In this document: one piece after another, positions 9,238 through 17,282 of the stretch | Position numbering within the stretch: the first letter of the stretch is position 1 | Layout of the letters: the number at the start of each line of letters is the position of its first letter | NCBI GenBank assembly: GCA_018699955.1 | Contig: JABISG010000100.1 | Coordinates: 1-64,000, forward strand | DNA: 64,000 nt | Direction: 5' to 3' | Source: Planctomycetaceae bacterium | Lineage (GTDB): Bacteria > Planctomycetota > Planctomycetia > Planctomycetales > Planctomycetaceae | The notes under the pieces: generated by a model | What the model saw: the letters and a program-made list of their open reading frames with translations, nothing else | Database searches by the model: none | Told to the model about the DNA's origin: nothing | Made by a program: the position numbers and the translations under genes

Positions 9238-11373
9238 ATGAAATTGCAATTCAGCACGACGCCAATGAACCGTTTGGCCTCACGGCGCAATTGCCTGTTG
9301 GCAATGTTGATGCTCGCGGTGTGCTCTGTGACGTTTGGCGACGGGCAAACGGCCCGGGCGCAATCTGCCGATAAGAAATCCGACACGTCTAAGATCGTCA
9401 AGGCAAAGAAGAAGAAACTTCCGGAGAATCCGTTTCCCGATCGTCCCAAGGTGCCGGCCGGTATTTTCGACGGCGGCAAAGCCTGGTTAAACGCCTCGGG
9501 TCCGATTTCCGTGAAGGATTTGAAAGGAAAAATCGTTCTCGTCGATTTCTGGACCTACTGCTGCATCAACTGCATGCACGTCCTGCCCGATCTCAAGTAC
9601 CTCGAAAAGAAGTATCCGAAAGAGTTAGTTGTCATCGGCGTTCATTCGGCCAAGTTTGACAACGAGAAAGATTCCGAAAACATTCGCCGCGCCGTCCAGC
9701 GGTACGAAATTGAGCATCCGGTCGTCAACGATGCCGATATGACCCTGTGGCGCAGCTTCGGTGTGCGCGCCTGGCCGACGCTGGTGCTGCTCGATCCGGA
9801 AGGCCATTATCTCGGCTCCATTTCCGGCGAGGGACACCGCGACCTGTTGGAAACGATTGTCGATAAGCTGATCGTCTATCACAAAGCCAAGGGAACGCTC
9901 GATGAGACCCCGGTGCAATTCAATCTGGAAAGCGCGAAACTCAAGCCGACGCCGTTACGGTTTCCCAGTAAAGTTTTGGCCGATGCAGAGGGTGGGCGGC
10001 TGTTTGTGGCCGACACCAACCATAATCGCATCGTGGTCACGTCGCTGGATGGAAAGCTGCTGGATGTGATTGGCGACGGCGCGCATGGCAAGACGGATGG
10101 CAGCTATGCCGAGGCCCAGTTCGACCATCCGCACGGCATGGCATTGGTTGGCCAGAAGCTGTACGTGGCCGACACCGAAAACCATATGGTCCGCAAGGTG
10201 GACCTGGAGAAGAAGACGGTTTCGACACTGATGGGAACCGGCGAGCAGGCCCGTCGTCGCGGATTGGGTGGGACACAACCACTAAAGAAGACCGCACTCA
10301 ACAGCCCGTGGGCGTTGGTCGCCGTCGATGGCACGCTGTATATCGCAATGGCCGGGCCGCATCAAATCTGGAGTCACCGGCTCGGCGGCAATCGCGTCGC
10401 GGTCTTTTCCGGTTCCGGTCGCGAAGACATTGTGGACGGCTCGCATCAGGAAGCCGCGCTGGCACAACCGTCGGGCATCGTCACCGATGGCAAGTCGCTG
10501 TACTTCGTCGATAGCGAAGGCTCATCGATCCGCCGCGCTGACACCAAAGCCAGCGGCGGCGTGAAAACGCTGATCGGACCGGCCGATTTGCCGTTCGGTC
10601 GACTGTTTGAGTTCGGCGACATCGACGGCATCGGCACAAAGGCGCGGCTGCAACACCCCATCGGCATCGCCTACAACAACAAAGCCCTCTACGTGGCCGA
10701 CAGCTACAACCACAAAATCAAACGATTGGATTTTACTTCTGCAGGCTGGAAAGTGACAACGCTGTTGGGCACCGGCAAACGGGGTGACAAGCTCGACCCG
10801 ATCCAGTTTTCCGAACCGGAAGGACTGTCGGTCGCCGGCGGAAAACTGTTTATCGCTGACACCAACAATCACCGCATCTGCGTGGCCGACCTGACGACGA
10901 AAAAGGTGACCGAGCTTGCGATTGCCGGCCTGAAACCACCGGTACCCACCGAAACGAAACCGACCGAAGTCGCCAACAAGAAACCGGCACAGAAGGTTCC
11001 CGCCCAAACGGTTGCTGCGGGGGCGACGCTCGATTTCGACGTCGAACTGAAACTGCCCGATGGTTTCAAACTCAACAAACTCGCCCCCGTCTTCTACAAA
11101 GCGACAGCGGTCGGCGATCAGAAACTGATTGCGGCCGGCGAATTGAACGCCCGCAAACGGGCCACCGCCGACGACACCAAGGCCACCGTCAAACTTCCGT
11201 TGGCAACCCAAACCGGCGCAGCAACGCTGGAGTTGGCGCTCACATTCAGCTACTGCCGCAACGGAGTCGGCGGCCTCTGCAAAATCAAAACGGTCCGCTG
11301 GCAAATCCCCATCAAACTCGCCGCCGACGCCAAACAGAAGGCGGTCAAACTGCAAGCCGACGCAACGAAATGA
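9238..11373 (+). CDS. Secreted thioredoxin-like/NHL-repeat protein (NHLRC2-like architecture)
   Basis: A 711-residue exported protein. The ATG at 9238 has GAGG seven bases upstream; a TTG four codons earlier overlaps that site. After a Sec signal (hydrophobic MLMLAVCSVTF) comes a TlpA/AhpC-like thioredoxin fold with the unusual active-site stretch WTYCCINCMHVLPDL, then a six-bladed NHL propeller (blades such as LFVADTNHNRIVVTS, LYVADTENHMVRKV, LYVADSYNHKIKRLD), then a beta-strand domain from about residue 610. This order and the CCINC motif match the animal protein NHLRC2, here placed outside the cytoplasm. A thiol-redox or binding role is plausible; the substrate is unknown. Confidence 0.85.
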   Translation: MKLQFSTTPMNRLASRRNCLLAMLMLAVCSVTFGDGQTARAQSADKKSDTSKIVKAKKKKLPENPFPDRPKVPAGIFDGGKAWLNASGPISVKDLKGKIVLVDFWTYCCINCMHVLPDLKYLEKKYPKELVVIGVHSAKFDNEKDSENIRRAVQRYEIEHPVVNDADMTLWRSFGVRAWPTLVLLDPEGHYLGSISGEGHRDLLETIVDKLIVYHKAKGTLDETPVQFNLESAKLKPTPLRFPSKVLADAEGGRLFVADTNHNRIVVTSLDGKLLDVIGDGAHGKTDGSYAEAQFDHPHGMALVGQKLYVADTENHMVRKVDLEKKTVSTLMGTGEQARRRGLGGTQPLKKTALNSPWALVAVDGTLYIAMAGPHQIWSHRLGGNRVAVFSGSGREDIVDGSHQEAALAQPSGIVTDGKSLYFVDSEGSSIRRADTKASGGVKTLIGPADLPFGRLFEFGDIDGIGTKARLQHPIGIAYNNKALYVADSYNHKIKRLDFTSAGWKVTTLLGTGKRGDKLDPIQFSEPEGLSVAGGKLFIADTNNHRICVADLTTKKVTELAIAGLKPPVPTETKPTEVANKKPAQKVPAQTVAAGATLDFDVELKLPDGFKLNKLAPVFYKATAVGDQKLIAAGELNARKRATADDTKATVKLPLATQTGAATLELALTFSYCRNGVGGLCKIKTVRWQIPIKLAADAKQKAVKLQADATK

Positions 11374-11452
11374 GTTTCGCGGCGGGGCAACGCCCCGCGC
11401 GTAACCGGGCGAGCGGTGGGTGTAAACCCACTGGTGTTTCGGAAGTCGCGTA

Positions 11453-11854
11453 ATGACTCAACCACCGCGTCGAACAATCGCGAAATGGGCTGCGACGGCA
11501 ATCTGCTGCATCGGGGTGGCGTATCCGTTGAGTTACGCACCAATCGTACGGTGGGAATCTGAGAGGCAGAGTTCGGAAGCGGCTCGAAACGGTGAATTCT
11601 ACTGGATCACGGTTGATGGTACAGACCTGCCAGCCTACAAACCCATCGACTGGCTCATCGACAACACGCCCCTCGACAAGCCGCTATTTGTTTGGGCGCA
11701 ACTCTGGGGTGTTGCTTTCGAGTTTGAAGCTGCATCACAAACCCGTCAGAGTGGGTTTGTCCCCATTCTTTCGATTGATCCACCTCCGATTACGAAGCAA
11801 CCATCTACAAAACCGAAGTCAGCTGCAGCTTACAAGCTTCCGCCAGGCGACTGA
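11453..11854 (+). CDS. Small membrane-anchored protein, unknown function
   Basis: A 133-residue protein with an N-terminal hydrophobic segment (about residues 11-28) and a soluble part containing PAYKPIDWLIDNTPLDKPLF and WAQLWGV. Planctomycetes encode other small proteins with this YKP-x-WLIDNTPL pattern, which supports a real gene; no function is known to me. The gene converges on the antitoxin candidate, and the last 50 bases overlap that gene's 3' end, so the proline/lysine-rich C-terminus is encoded opposite it. A short CGGGGC hairpin (near 11385-11402) lies upstream. Confidence 0.65.
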   Translation: MTQPPRRTIAKWAATAICCIGVAYPLSYAPIVRWESERQSSEAARNGEFYWITVDGTDLPAYKPIDWLIDNTPLDKPLFVWAQLWGVAFEFEAASQTRQSGFVPILSIDPPPITKQPSTKPKSAAAYKLPPGD

Positions 11855-12143
11855 ACGCGTCCGAATCGAGCGTGCCGCGGCCGCACATGAATTCGGAAAT
11901 GGTGATGACATCGACTTCGGTCTTCGCCGCCAGTTTGTCGTAGGGCATTTTGGTCGCGCAAATGGCGCATCGCAACTGACCGCTGACGGTCTCCTCTTTC
12001 ATCGCCTCTTGAGTTAAGCGGTCGCGCTCGATGATCTCGGGAAGTTCCGCTTCAATTTTGGCAACCGTCTCTTCCCACTGCTCCTGCTCGCCGGGTAAGA
12101 ACTCGCGGATCATGCGCTGACTTTGCTTTTCTTGTCTCTGCAT
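11805..12143 (-). CDS. Putative antitoxin with C-terminal HTH-like region
   Basis: A 112-residue protein from an ATG with GAGGG five bases upstream; a GTG at 12155 overlaps the preceding stop but has no spacing for a site. The N-terminal half is charged and helical (QEQWEETVAKIEAELPEIIERD). The C-terminal half resembles an XRE-type helix-turn-helix: MPYDKLAAKTEVDVITISEF, then LDSDAFSRLAEACKLQL. It starts eight bases after the BrnT-like gene, the usual toxin-first arrangement of BrnT/BrnA-type modules, though BrnA antitoxins normally carry a ribbon-helix-helix. Assignment rests on context and weak motif similarity. Confidence 0.5.
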   Translation of the reverse strand: MQRQEKQSQRMIREFLPGEQEQWEETVAKIEAELPEIIERDRLTQEAMKEETVSGQLRCAICATKMPYDKLAAKTEVDVITISEFMCGRGTLDSDAFSRLAEACKLQLTSVL

Positions 12144-12151
12144 GGCTGCCC

Positions 12152-12385
12152 TCACACTTCGTAAGCGGTGACCGGCTCAACGTGGAGTTCGTCGATGTTC
12201 TTGTAGATACAGATCAAGTATCGTCCATCATTCGCGTAACCGAAAGAGCAAGGTAGGCCAGTTGAGCGACTGGAATCCTCGCGCTCAGGGTTGCGAACAA
12301 TGTCCTCGAACTCTTCTATCGTAACGTCATTATCCGTAATGTGTTCGATAATCTTGTTGGTCCAGATGAATTCGTAATGCGGCAC
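12152..12385 (-). CDS. BrnT-like/DUF4258-like putative toxin
   Basis: A 77-residue protein. I chose the GTG at 12385 because AGGAA lies seven bases upstream and because the candidate promoter's -10 sits at 12419-12424, which would exclude the upstream GTG at 12418 from the transcript. The sequence has the size and pattern of BrnT-like RelE-fold RNases: an early aromatic YEFIWTNKIIEHI, DVTIEEFEDIV, then strands with GRYLICIYKNID and a terminal VEPVTAYEV like the family's RIISARxA ending. Catalytic residues cannot be assigned from sequence alone. It is followed closely by a candidate antitoxin. Confidence 0.5.
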   Translation of the reverse strand: MPHYEFIWTNKIIEHITDNDVTIEEFEDIVRNPEREDSSRSTGLPCSFGYANDGRYLICIYKNIDELHVEPVTAYEV

Positions 12386-12418
12386 TTCGCTGTTCCTTGC
12401 GCCTGTCGTAGTGTTCAC

Positions 12419-12446
12419 ATTGTAGTTTATCCACTATTCGCGCCAA
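12419..12446 (-). promoter_or_regulatory. Candidate promoter for the toxin/antitoxin pair
   Basis: On the minus strand TTGGCG (12446-12441) is followed after 16 bases by TACAAT (12424-12419), a 4/6 and 5/6 match to sigma-70 boxes. It lies just upstream of the chosen GTG start of the BrnT-like gene and is divergent from the candidate rpsB promoter. Confidence 0.4.
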
Positions 12447-12457
12447 TTGCCGCTTAA

Positions 12458-12486
12458 TTGACGAAACCCCCGGCAATCATTACCAT
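12458..12486 (+). promoter_or_regulatory. Candidate promoter for rpsB-tsf
   Basis: TTGACG (12458-12463), a 17-base spacer, then TACCAT (12481-12486). It would give an rpsB leader of about 200 bases, long enough for autogenous control of the kind known for rpsB leaders elsewhere; I could not identify a specific leader fold. Confidence 0.45.
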
Positions 12487-12695
12487 TCATCGATTCAGGC
12501 GGACGGATGGCCCTGTGCGGGTCGGTGTGCGCTTGAAGAATGCCCGGTTTGGTGCTGTGTAGGTGCTGATGGAAAACGGGTGTTTAACCCTCTATTTTCG
12601 GCCTTTTTGCGTCGAAAAACGGTCCGACTAACCGGGCTGTGCTGGCTGGTTTTCAGTCAGGAGTACGCATTGGTCGCCAACGGGAGAACGTGATT

Positions 12696-13436
12696 GTGGC
12701 TGATATTGTCGTCAAGGATATTCTGGAGGCCGGTGTTCACTTTGGACATCGCACGAGTAAGTGGAATCCGAAGATGCGGCCTTACATTTATGGCCGCCGC
12801 AATCTGATTCACGTCATCGATATCAAAGAAACCGTCCGCGGCCTATTGCGGGCCAAGCGGTATTTGAACCGGGTCGCCGGGCAAGGTAGCCTGATCCTGT
12901 TTGTCGGAACCAAGCGACAAGCGGCCGAGGTGATTGAAGAAATGGCAGCGTCATGCGGCATGCCATATGTTTCCGAGCGCTGGCTGGGAGGCACGCTGAC
13001 CAATTTTCGCACGATTCGCGCGCGGCTGCAGCGGCTCGAAGAGCTGGAAAAGATGCAGGAAAACGGTGCGATCGATGCGTACTCCAAGAAGATGCAATCG
13101 ACGCTGATGCGGGAATACCGCAAGATCTACCGCAACCTCAACGGCATTCGCAACCTCAACCGCGTTCCCGAAGCGATAGTGGTCGTCGATCCCAAGAAGG
13201 AAAAGAACTGTGTCCACGAAGCGCGGATTCTGGGAGCCAAAGTTGTCGCGCTGATCGATACCGACTCCGATCCGGATCAGGTCGATTTGCCGATCCCCGG
13301 CAACGATGACAGCATCCGCTCGATCCGGCTCATACTGGGTCACCTGGCCGACGCCATCAATGAAGGCAAAGGCACGCTTCCCAAAGAACCGGAAAAGAGT
13401 ACGGCAGAAGAGCCGAAGCCGATTCCGTCGTTGTAA
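12696..13436 (+). CDS. rpsB: 30S ribosomal protein S2
   Basis: A 246-residue ribosomal protein S2. I chose the GTG at 12696, giving [20 protein letters not shown], because GGGAG lies about nine bases upstream and the product then begins like other S2 proteins; earlier in-frame starts add residues without homology. Family landmarks are [45 protein letters not shown] and [11 protein letters not shown]2 joins the small subunit late and is needed for S1 binding. It is followed by tsf, pyrH and frr in the order conserved across bacteria. Confidence 0.97.
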   Translation: MADIVVKDILEAGVHFGHRTSKWNPKMRPYIYGRRNLIHVIDIKETVRGLLRAKRYLNRVAGQGSLILFVGTKRQAAEVIEEMAASCGMPYVSERWLGGTLTNFRTIRARLQRLEELEKMQENGAIDAYSKKMQSTLMREYRKIYRNLNGIRNLNRVPEAIVVVDPKKEKNCVHEARILGAKVVALIDTDSDPDQVDLPIPGNDDSIRSIRLILGHLADAINEGKGTLPKEPEKSTAEEPKPIPSL

Positions 13437-13469
13437 TTGGTACGTCGATTCTGATTTGAAACAGTTATT

Positions 13470-13522
13470 GCGGCCCGTCCGGTTGTTCGGTCGTTTGTCC
13501 GAACCCCGGGCCGCGTTTATTT
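13470..13522 (+). terminator. Probable rpsB terminator/attenuator
   Basis: GCGGCCCG (13470-13477) pairs with CGGGCCGC (13507-13514), with inner pairing of GGTT and AACC segments, followed by GTTTATTT. It lies between rpsB and tsf, so it may only partly terminate and set their expression ratio. Confidence 0.55.
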
Positions 13523-13631
13523 GTCAAAACGTAGCGCCACCGGCCGATTGTTGTTCGAGCCGAGGCGTCTCTGTGGAACACGGGTCTCCGCGCGATCTCG
13601 CGGAGGCCCGACACTATGAGGAGTAAGAGCG

Positions 13632-14468
13632 ATGGCGGAAATCACGGCTGCGGCGGTCAAGGCACTGCGAGAGCGGACCGATATGCCGATGATGAAGTGT
13701 AAACAGGCTCTGGTGGAAGCCGGCGGCGATGAAGAAAAAGCTGTCGATATCCTGAAGCAGGAAGCCGGGAAAATTCTCGACAAGCGCAAAGACAATGCGA
13801 CCTCCGAAGGTCGGATTTTCATTACGACGACCGACGACGGCAGCGAAGCGGCGATGGTGGAAGTTTGCTGCGAGTCGGCACCTGTCGGCAGCGGAGAACA
13901 CCTTGGCTCGCTGGGCGATCTGCTCGTCAAGCAGCTTCTGGAAGGACCGGGCGCTGCAACGGCCGACGAATTGCTCGATCAGGATGCTCCCGATGGCAGC
14001 GGTCAGACGCTGCGTGCGATCTACGAGAAACTGCTGGCAACGATTCGCGAGAAGATTTCGGTTGGACGCATTACCCGATTGGAAGGTCCAATTGGCGGTT
14101 ACGTTCACCACGACGGCAAAACCGGTGCGCTATTGCAGGCAACCGGCGAGGACGGTACCGCGGCAGTCTTGCGGGACGTGGCAATGCACATTGCTGCCTT
14201 GAAGCCGGCAGTGGCCGATGTCGATGGCCTCGACCCGGCCGTAGTGCAGGCCGAGCGCGACCGCTTGACGGAAGACGCCAAAGCAACCGGCAAGCCGGAC
14301 AACATCGTCGAAAAAATCGTCGAAGGGCAGATGAAGAAGTTCTACGACGAGCAAGGCGTACTCGTGTATCAGGCGTTTGCCAAAGACGACAGCAAGAGCG
14401 TCAGCCAAGCCCTGGCCGATTCTGGTCTCACGGCGAAAGCGTTCACCTGCTGGGTCCTGGGCAATTGA
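13632..14468 (+). CDS. tsf: Elongation factor Ts
   Basis: A 278-residue EF-Ts, the nucleotide-exchange factor that recycles EF-Tu. The N-terminal UBA-like domain ([36 protein letters not shown]) with the conserved TDMPMM contact to EF-Tu is clear, followed by the core domains with [16 protein letters not shown] and [10 protein letters not shown]. The start is set by GAGGAG nine bases before the ATG. It lies downstream of rpsB after a terminator-like hairpin and a second hairpin (near 13592-13614) with CTCCGCG/CGCGGAG arms. Confidence 0.97.
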   Translation: MAEITAAAVKALRERTDMPMMKCKQALVEAGGDEEKAVDILKQEAGKILDKRKDNATSEGRIFITTTDDGSEAAMVEVCCESAPVGSGEHLGSLGDLLVKQLLEGPGAATADELLDQDAPDGSGQTLRAIYEKLLATIREKISVGRITRLEGPIGGYVHHDGKTGALLQATGEDGTAAVLRDVAMHIAALKPAVADVDGLDPAVVQAERDRLTEDAKATGKPDNIVEKIVEGQMKKFYDEQGVLVYQAFAKDDSKSVSQALADSGLTAKAFTCWVLGN

Positions 14469-14481
14469 TCTAGCCGTTTTC

Positions 14482-14514
14482 AAGCTCTGCTTCGGATCGA
14501 ACGAAGCAGAGCTT
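14482..14514. terminator. Strong hairpin after tsf
   Basis: A 13-bp perfect stem, AAGCTCTGCTTCG (14482-14494) with CGAAGCAGAGCTT (14502-14514), starting 14 bases after the tsf stop. There is no downstream T-run, so it may be an mRNA-stabilising or attenuating hairpin rather than a full terminator. Confidence 0.5.
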
Positions 14515-14524
14515 CGCGTGAGTC

Positions 14525-14550
14525 GGTTCCCAAGCCGGAGCTTGGGAACC
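14525..14550. repeat. Interspersed hairpin of the TTCCCAAGC type
   Basis: GGTTCCCAAGC (14525-14535) and GCTTGGGAACC (14540-14550) form an 11-bp perfect stem with a CGGA loop. Hairpins with this arm are common mobile-like repeats in several bacterial phyla. It lies in the tsf-pyrH gap. Confidence 0.6.
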
Positions 14551-14604
14551 AGATAACCAGACCAGCGTCTCGTTATGAGAACAGGCAATCGGGGAGAATG
14601 CCGG

Positions 14605-15360
14605 ATGTCGGATGTGGAGAAACCTTTTGAACCGGCTTTTCGGCGGGTGCTGTTGAAACTGAGCGGCGAGAGTTTTTGCCGCGAGGGTCAGAACGGCATC
14701 AGCATGGCGAGAGTGGAAGCGGTCTCGGCGCAAATTCGCCGCGTCGCCGACAGCGGCGTGCAATTGGCCATTGTGTGTGGCGGTGGGAACATTCTGCGAG
14801 GAAAAGAATTTTCCGCCGTCAGTGCTGCCATCAACGCGCCCACGGCACATTACATGGGCATGCTGGCCACCGTTATCAATGGTCTGGCATTGCAGGATGC
14901 GCTGGAAAATGCGGGCGTTTCAACGCGTCTGCAAACGGCGATCCGCATGGAAGGCGTTGCCGAGCCGTTCATTCGTCGCCGCTGTGTCCGGCATTTGGAA
15001 AAGGGCCGCGTGGTGATTCTGGCGGCGGGAACCGGCAGCCCGTTCGTCACGACCGACACGGCCGCCGCTCTTCGTGCCCGAGAGATTGAAGCCGACGTGC
15101 TGTTGAAGGGTACTAAAGTTGATGGCGTCTTTTCTGAAGACCCCGTTAAGAACCCGCACGCCGTTCGTTACACCGATATTTCCTACCAGGATGTTCTCAA
15201 TCAAAACCTGCAGGTGATGGACCCGCAGTCGATCATCCACTGTAAGGAACAGAGCATTCCGATCATCGTCTACAACTACCACATCGAAGAGAACCTGGAA
15301 CGCGTTCTCTGCGGCGAGCGGATTGGTACGCGTATTGGCGATGCGGTGCAGGGCGATTGA
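14605..15360 (+). CDS. pyrH: Uridylate kinase (UMP kinase)
   Basis: A 251-residue bacterial UMP kinase of the amino-acid-kinase fold, which phosphorylates UMP to UDP as a hexamer. Landmarks are [36 protein letters not shown], the [17 protein letters not shown] stretch, [17 protein letters not shown] and [15 protein letters not shown]. The ATG at 14605 has GGGGAGA nine bases upstream; the frame's earlier ATG at 14575 sits next to the intergenic repeats and lacks a site. Cluster position between tsf and frr is the standard one. Confidence 0.97.
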   Translation: MSDVEKPFEPAFRRVLLKLSGESFCREGQNGISMARVEAVSAQIRRVADSGVQLAIVCGGGNILRGKEFSAVSAAINAPTAHYMGMLATVINGLALQDALENAGVSTRLQTAIRMEGVAEPFIRRRCVRHLEKGRVVILAAGTGSPFVTTDTAAALRAREIEADVLLKGTKVDGVFSEDPVKNPHAVRYTDISYQDVLNQNLQVMDPQSIIHCKEQSIPIIVYNYHIEENLERVLCGERIGTRIGDAVQGD

Positions 15361-15372
15361 ATGGCGCTTGTT

Positions 15373-15398
15373 CCCGCCGGGTGCGACCGGCGGGCTTT
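15373..15398 (+). repeat. Family D hairpin after pyrH
   Basis: CCCGCCGG (15373-15380) and CCGGCGGG (15387-15394) form a perfect stem followed by CTTTGG, starting 12 bases after the pyrH stop. Confidence 0.65.
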
Positions 15399-15532
15399 GG
15401 GTTGCCGTTCATCGCTCATCATTCGCTGCTCATCGTTCTTCTCTTCCTTCCCAACTGTTGATCGATTGATTAACTTCATAGGCGCGGCGTGTTCACACAC
15501 AGAAGCCCCCTTTGAGTTGCGAGGAGTTGGTG

Positions 15533-16093
15533 ATGGACCGGGATGAGATTCTGCTCGATGCGGAAGAGCGAATGGACAAGGCTTGCGAGGTGTATCGCGA
15601 CCAGTTGTTGGGATTGCGCACCGGGCGGGCAACGCCGGGGTTGGTCGATTCGCTGCGAGTCGATTGTTACGGCTCTCCGACACCGCTGAAGCAAATGGCC
15701 AACATCAGCGTACCCGAGCCGCAACAAATTGTGATCAAGCCGTTCGATCCATCGACGATCGGCAACATCTCGAAGGCCATTCAGGCGAGCGATCTGGGTC
15801 TGTCGCCGAATTCCGACGGACGGCTGATTCGCCTGAACATCCCACCGCTTTCGACCGACCGCCGCAAACAGCTTGCCGGCCGCGTGAAAGAGTTGGCCGA
15901 AGAGGCCCGGATTTCGATCCGCAACATCCGCCGCGACGCCAACAAACACGCCGATCAGACAGAGAAGGCCAAGGGCATGTCGAAAGACGAATGCGCCGAC
16001 TGCAAGGATGACATCCAGAAGCTGACAAAGCAGCACGAAGGCAAAGTGAACGACATGGCATCGACGAAGGAAAAAGACGTCATGGGTGAGTAG
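15533..16093 (+). CDS. frr: Ribosome recycling factor
   Basis: A 186-residue RRF, the usual length for the family. It splits post-termination ribosomes together with EF-G. Landmarks are LRTGRATPGLVDSLRVDCYG, TPLKQMANISVPEPQQ, DLGLSPNSDGRLIRLNIPPL, TDRRKQL and the helical AEEARISIRNIRRDANKHAD. The ATG at 15533 is six bases after GAGGAG; TTG and GTG codons just before it are too close to that site. Its 3' end overlaps the following small gene by eight bases, implying translational coupling. Confidence 0.97.
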   Translation: MDRDEILLDAEERMDKACEVYRDQLLGLRTGRATPGLVDSLRVDCYGSPTPLKQMANISVPEPQQIVIKPFDPSTIGNISKAIQASDLGLSPNSDGRLIRLNIPPLSTDRRKQLAGRVKELAEEARISIRNIRRDANKHADQTEKAKGMSKDECADCKDDIQKLTKQHEGKVNDMASTKEKDVMGE

Positions 16094-16487
16094 CGATTCG
16101 CCACCTCAAATATCGGCGTCGAATCGCGATGCCGATGATTGGAAGTCCGGCTTGAATTTACGCATATTTGCGATCGCGAAAGAGCTTGGCATCGACAGCA
16201 AGCAGTTCATCTTGTTCTGCAAAATGGCGGGAGTCAAAGTCAAGAATTCCGCACTGGCTTCAATCACCAGGCACGAACGAGAACTCGTGTTGGCGTACAT
16301 CAAGCAGCACCAACATCTCCTGCCTTCACCCGATCCCAAGGTTGTCGATCAGCCCGCATTTCCGGTACCCATGAGACCTCTCACTCGACGGCAGAAACTT
16401 TACGCCGGCATGTGTGAAAAGGCGCACCAGCAAATGCTCGCCGGGACATGTCCTTGGTGTGGTCGGCCGATGAAACCCCGCTTCTGA
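16086..16487 (+). CDS. Small IF2_N-domain protein with C-terminal CxxC knuckle
   Basis: A 133-residue protein starting at GTG inside the end of frr (8-base overlap), so it is probably translationally coupled to it. Residues about 23-73 (LRIFAIAKELGIDSKQFILF, KMAGVKVKNSALASI) match the IF2_N domain normally found at the N-terminus of initiation factor IF-2. After a proline-rich linker the C-terminus has CPWCGRPMKP, a single zinc-knuckle-like CxxC. No GTPase or other IF-2 domain is present. Position after rpsB-tsf-pyrH-frr suggests a ribosome- or initiation-related accessory role; that is inference. Confidence 0.75.
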   Translation: MSSDSPPQISASNRDADDWKSGLNLRIFAIAKELGIDSKQFILFCKMAGVKVKNSALASITRHERELVLAYIKQHQHLLPSPDPKVVDQPAFPVPMRPLTRRQKLYAGMCEKAHQQMLAGTCPWCGRPMKPRF

Positions 16488-16788
16488 TGTTTCGCATGTC
16501 CGGTTCACGTAGTCGGCATATCTTCCGGCTTCGTTAGGGGCGTCAGAACGAGTGAACTCTTCGCGACACCGTCACTGCCGACAAGCGCGGCAACTGTTGT
16601 GCGATGCAGAACCGGCGGCACCTTGCGCGAAATTCATCTTCCGGCGATGATCGAGTGACCGGCACAATCTGCCGTTGCCGATTTAGATCAATAGGCTGGC
16701 CCCTACTCGGTTCCCCCTCTCACATCTCTCGGCCAGGCCTTTCCAATCAGTTATGTCTCTCCGCTAACTCTCTGTGGGTGCAGTCACT
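16488..16788. other. Intergenic region, no gene seen
   Basis: About 300 bases between the IF2_N-domain gene and the lipoprotein gene. I see no tRNA, no clear promoter pair and no supported reading frame; the sequence is ordinary and not obviously repetitive. Confidence 0.5.
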
Positions 16789-17208
16789 ATGAAACGAATC
16801 AAGTTGTCACTCGTGTCGGCCGCGCTGCTTGCGGTTGTCGGCATTGCCGGATGTAACGGCCACGGCTCCTGCCACACCGGATTGCCCATCATCGATCGCT
16901 GGCTTTCTCCCGGCGTGGCGATGGAATCTGGAACGATGGAATATATGGAAGCCGGGACGTTGGAATACGTCAACCCGCCGCAGAATGGTCAACCGCCGCC
17001 GGCGCCAGCCCCCGATCCACCGTCGGAGTTGTTACCTCCCGCGAAAGACAAAACAAAAAAACCGGAACCCAAGCTGATACTTCCCAAGCTGCCAAAAACT
17101 ACCGATGTCTCGGCACCTGTTCCCTACAACGGGTTAGGATACGATGGATATGAATCGGAGAGCGACTCGTTCTTCGAAGATGAGTCGGGCCACACGCCGC
17201 TGCCGTGA
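16789..17208 (+). CDS. Proline-rich lipoprotein
   Basis: A 139-residue predicted lipoprotein. The ATG at 16789 begins a signal peptide (MKRIKLSLVSAALLAVVGIA) that ends in the lipobox GIAGC, with Cys at about residue 22. The mature part is short, with a Gly/His/Cys stretch, then a proline-rich linker (PPPAPAPDPP), lysine-rich KDKTKKPEPK, and an acidic C-terminus. No domain is recognised; it looks like a membrane-tethered, largely disordered protein. It is followed by a family D hairpin 25 bases after the stop and converges on the PhyH gene. Confidence 0.75.
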   Translation: MKRIKLSLVSAALLAVVGIAGCNGHGSCHTGLPIIDRWLSPGVAMESGTMEYMEAGTLEYVNPPQNGQPPPAPAPDPPSELLPPAKDKTKKPEPKLILPKLPKTTDVSAPVPYNGLGYDGYESESDSFFEDESGHTPLP

Positions 17209-17233
17209 CAGTCGCGAAACGTTTGCGGAGAAT

Positions 17234-17258
17234 CCCACCGGGCGCTGCCGGTGGGTTT
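17234..17258 (+). repeat. Family D hairpin after the lipoprotein gene
   Basis: CCCACCGG (17234-17241) and CCGGTGGG (17248-17255) followed by TTTG. It lies between convergent genes. Confidence 0.6.
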
Positions 17259-17282
17259 GTCGGTGATCGTGCAGTACGCGGA

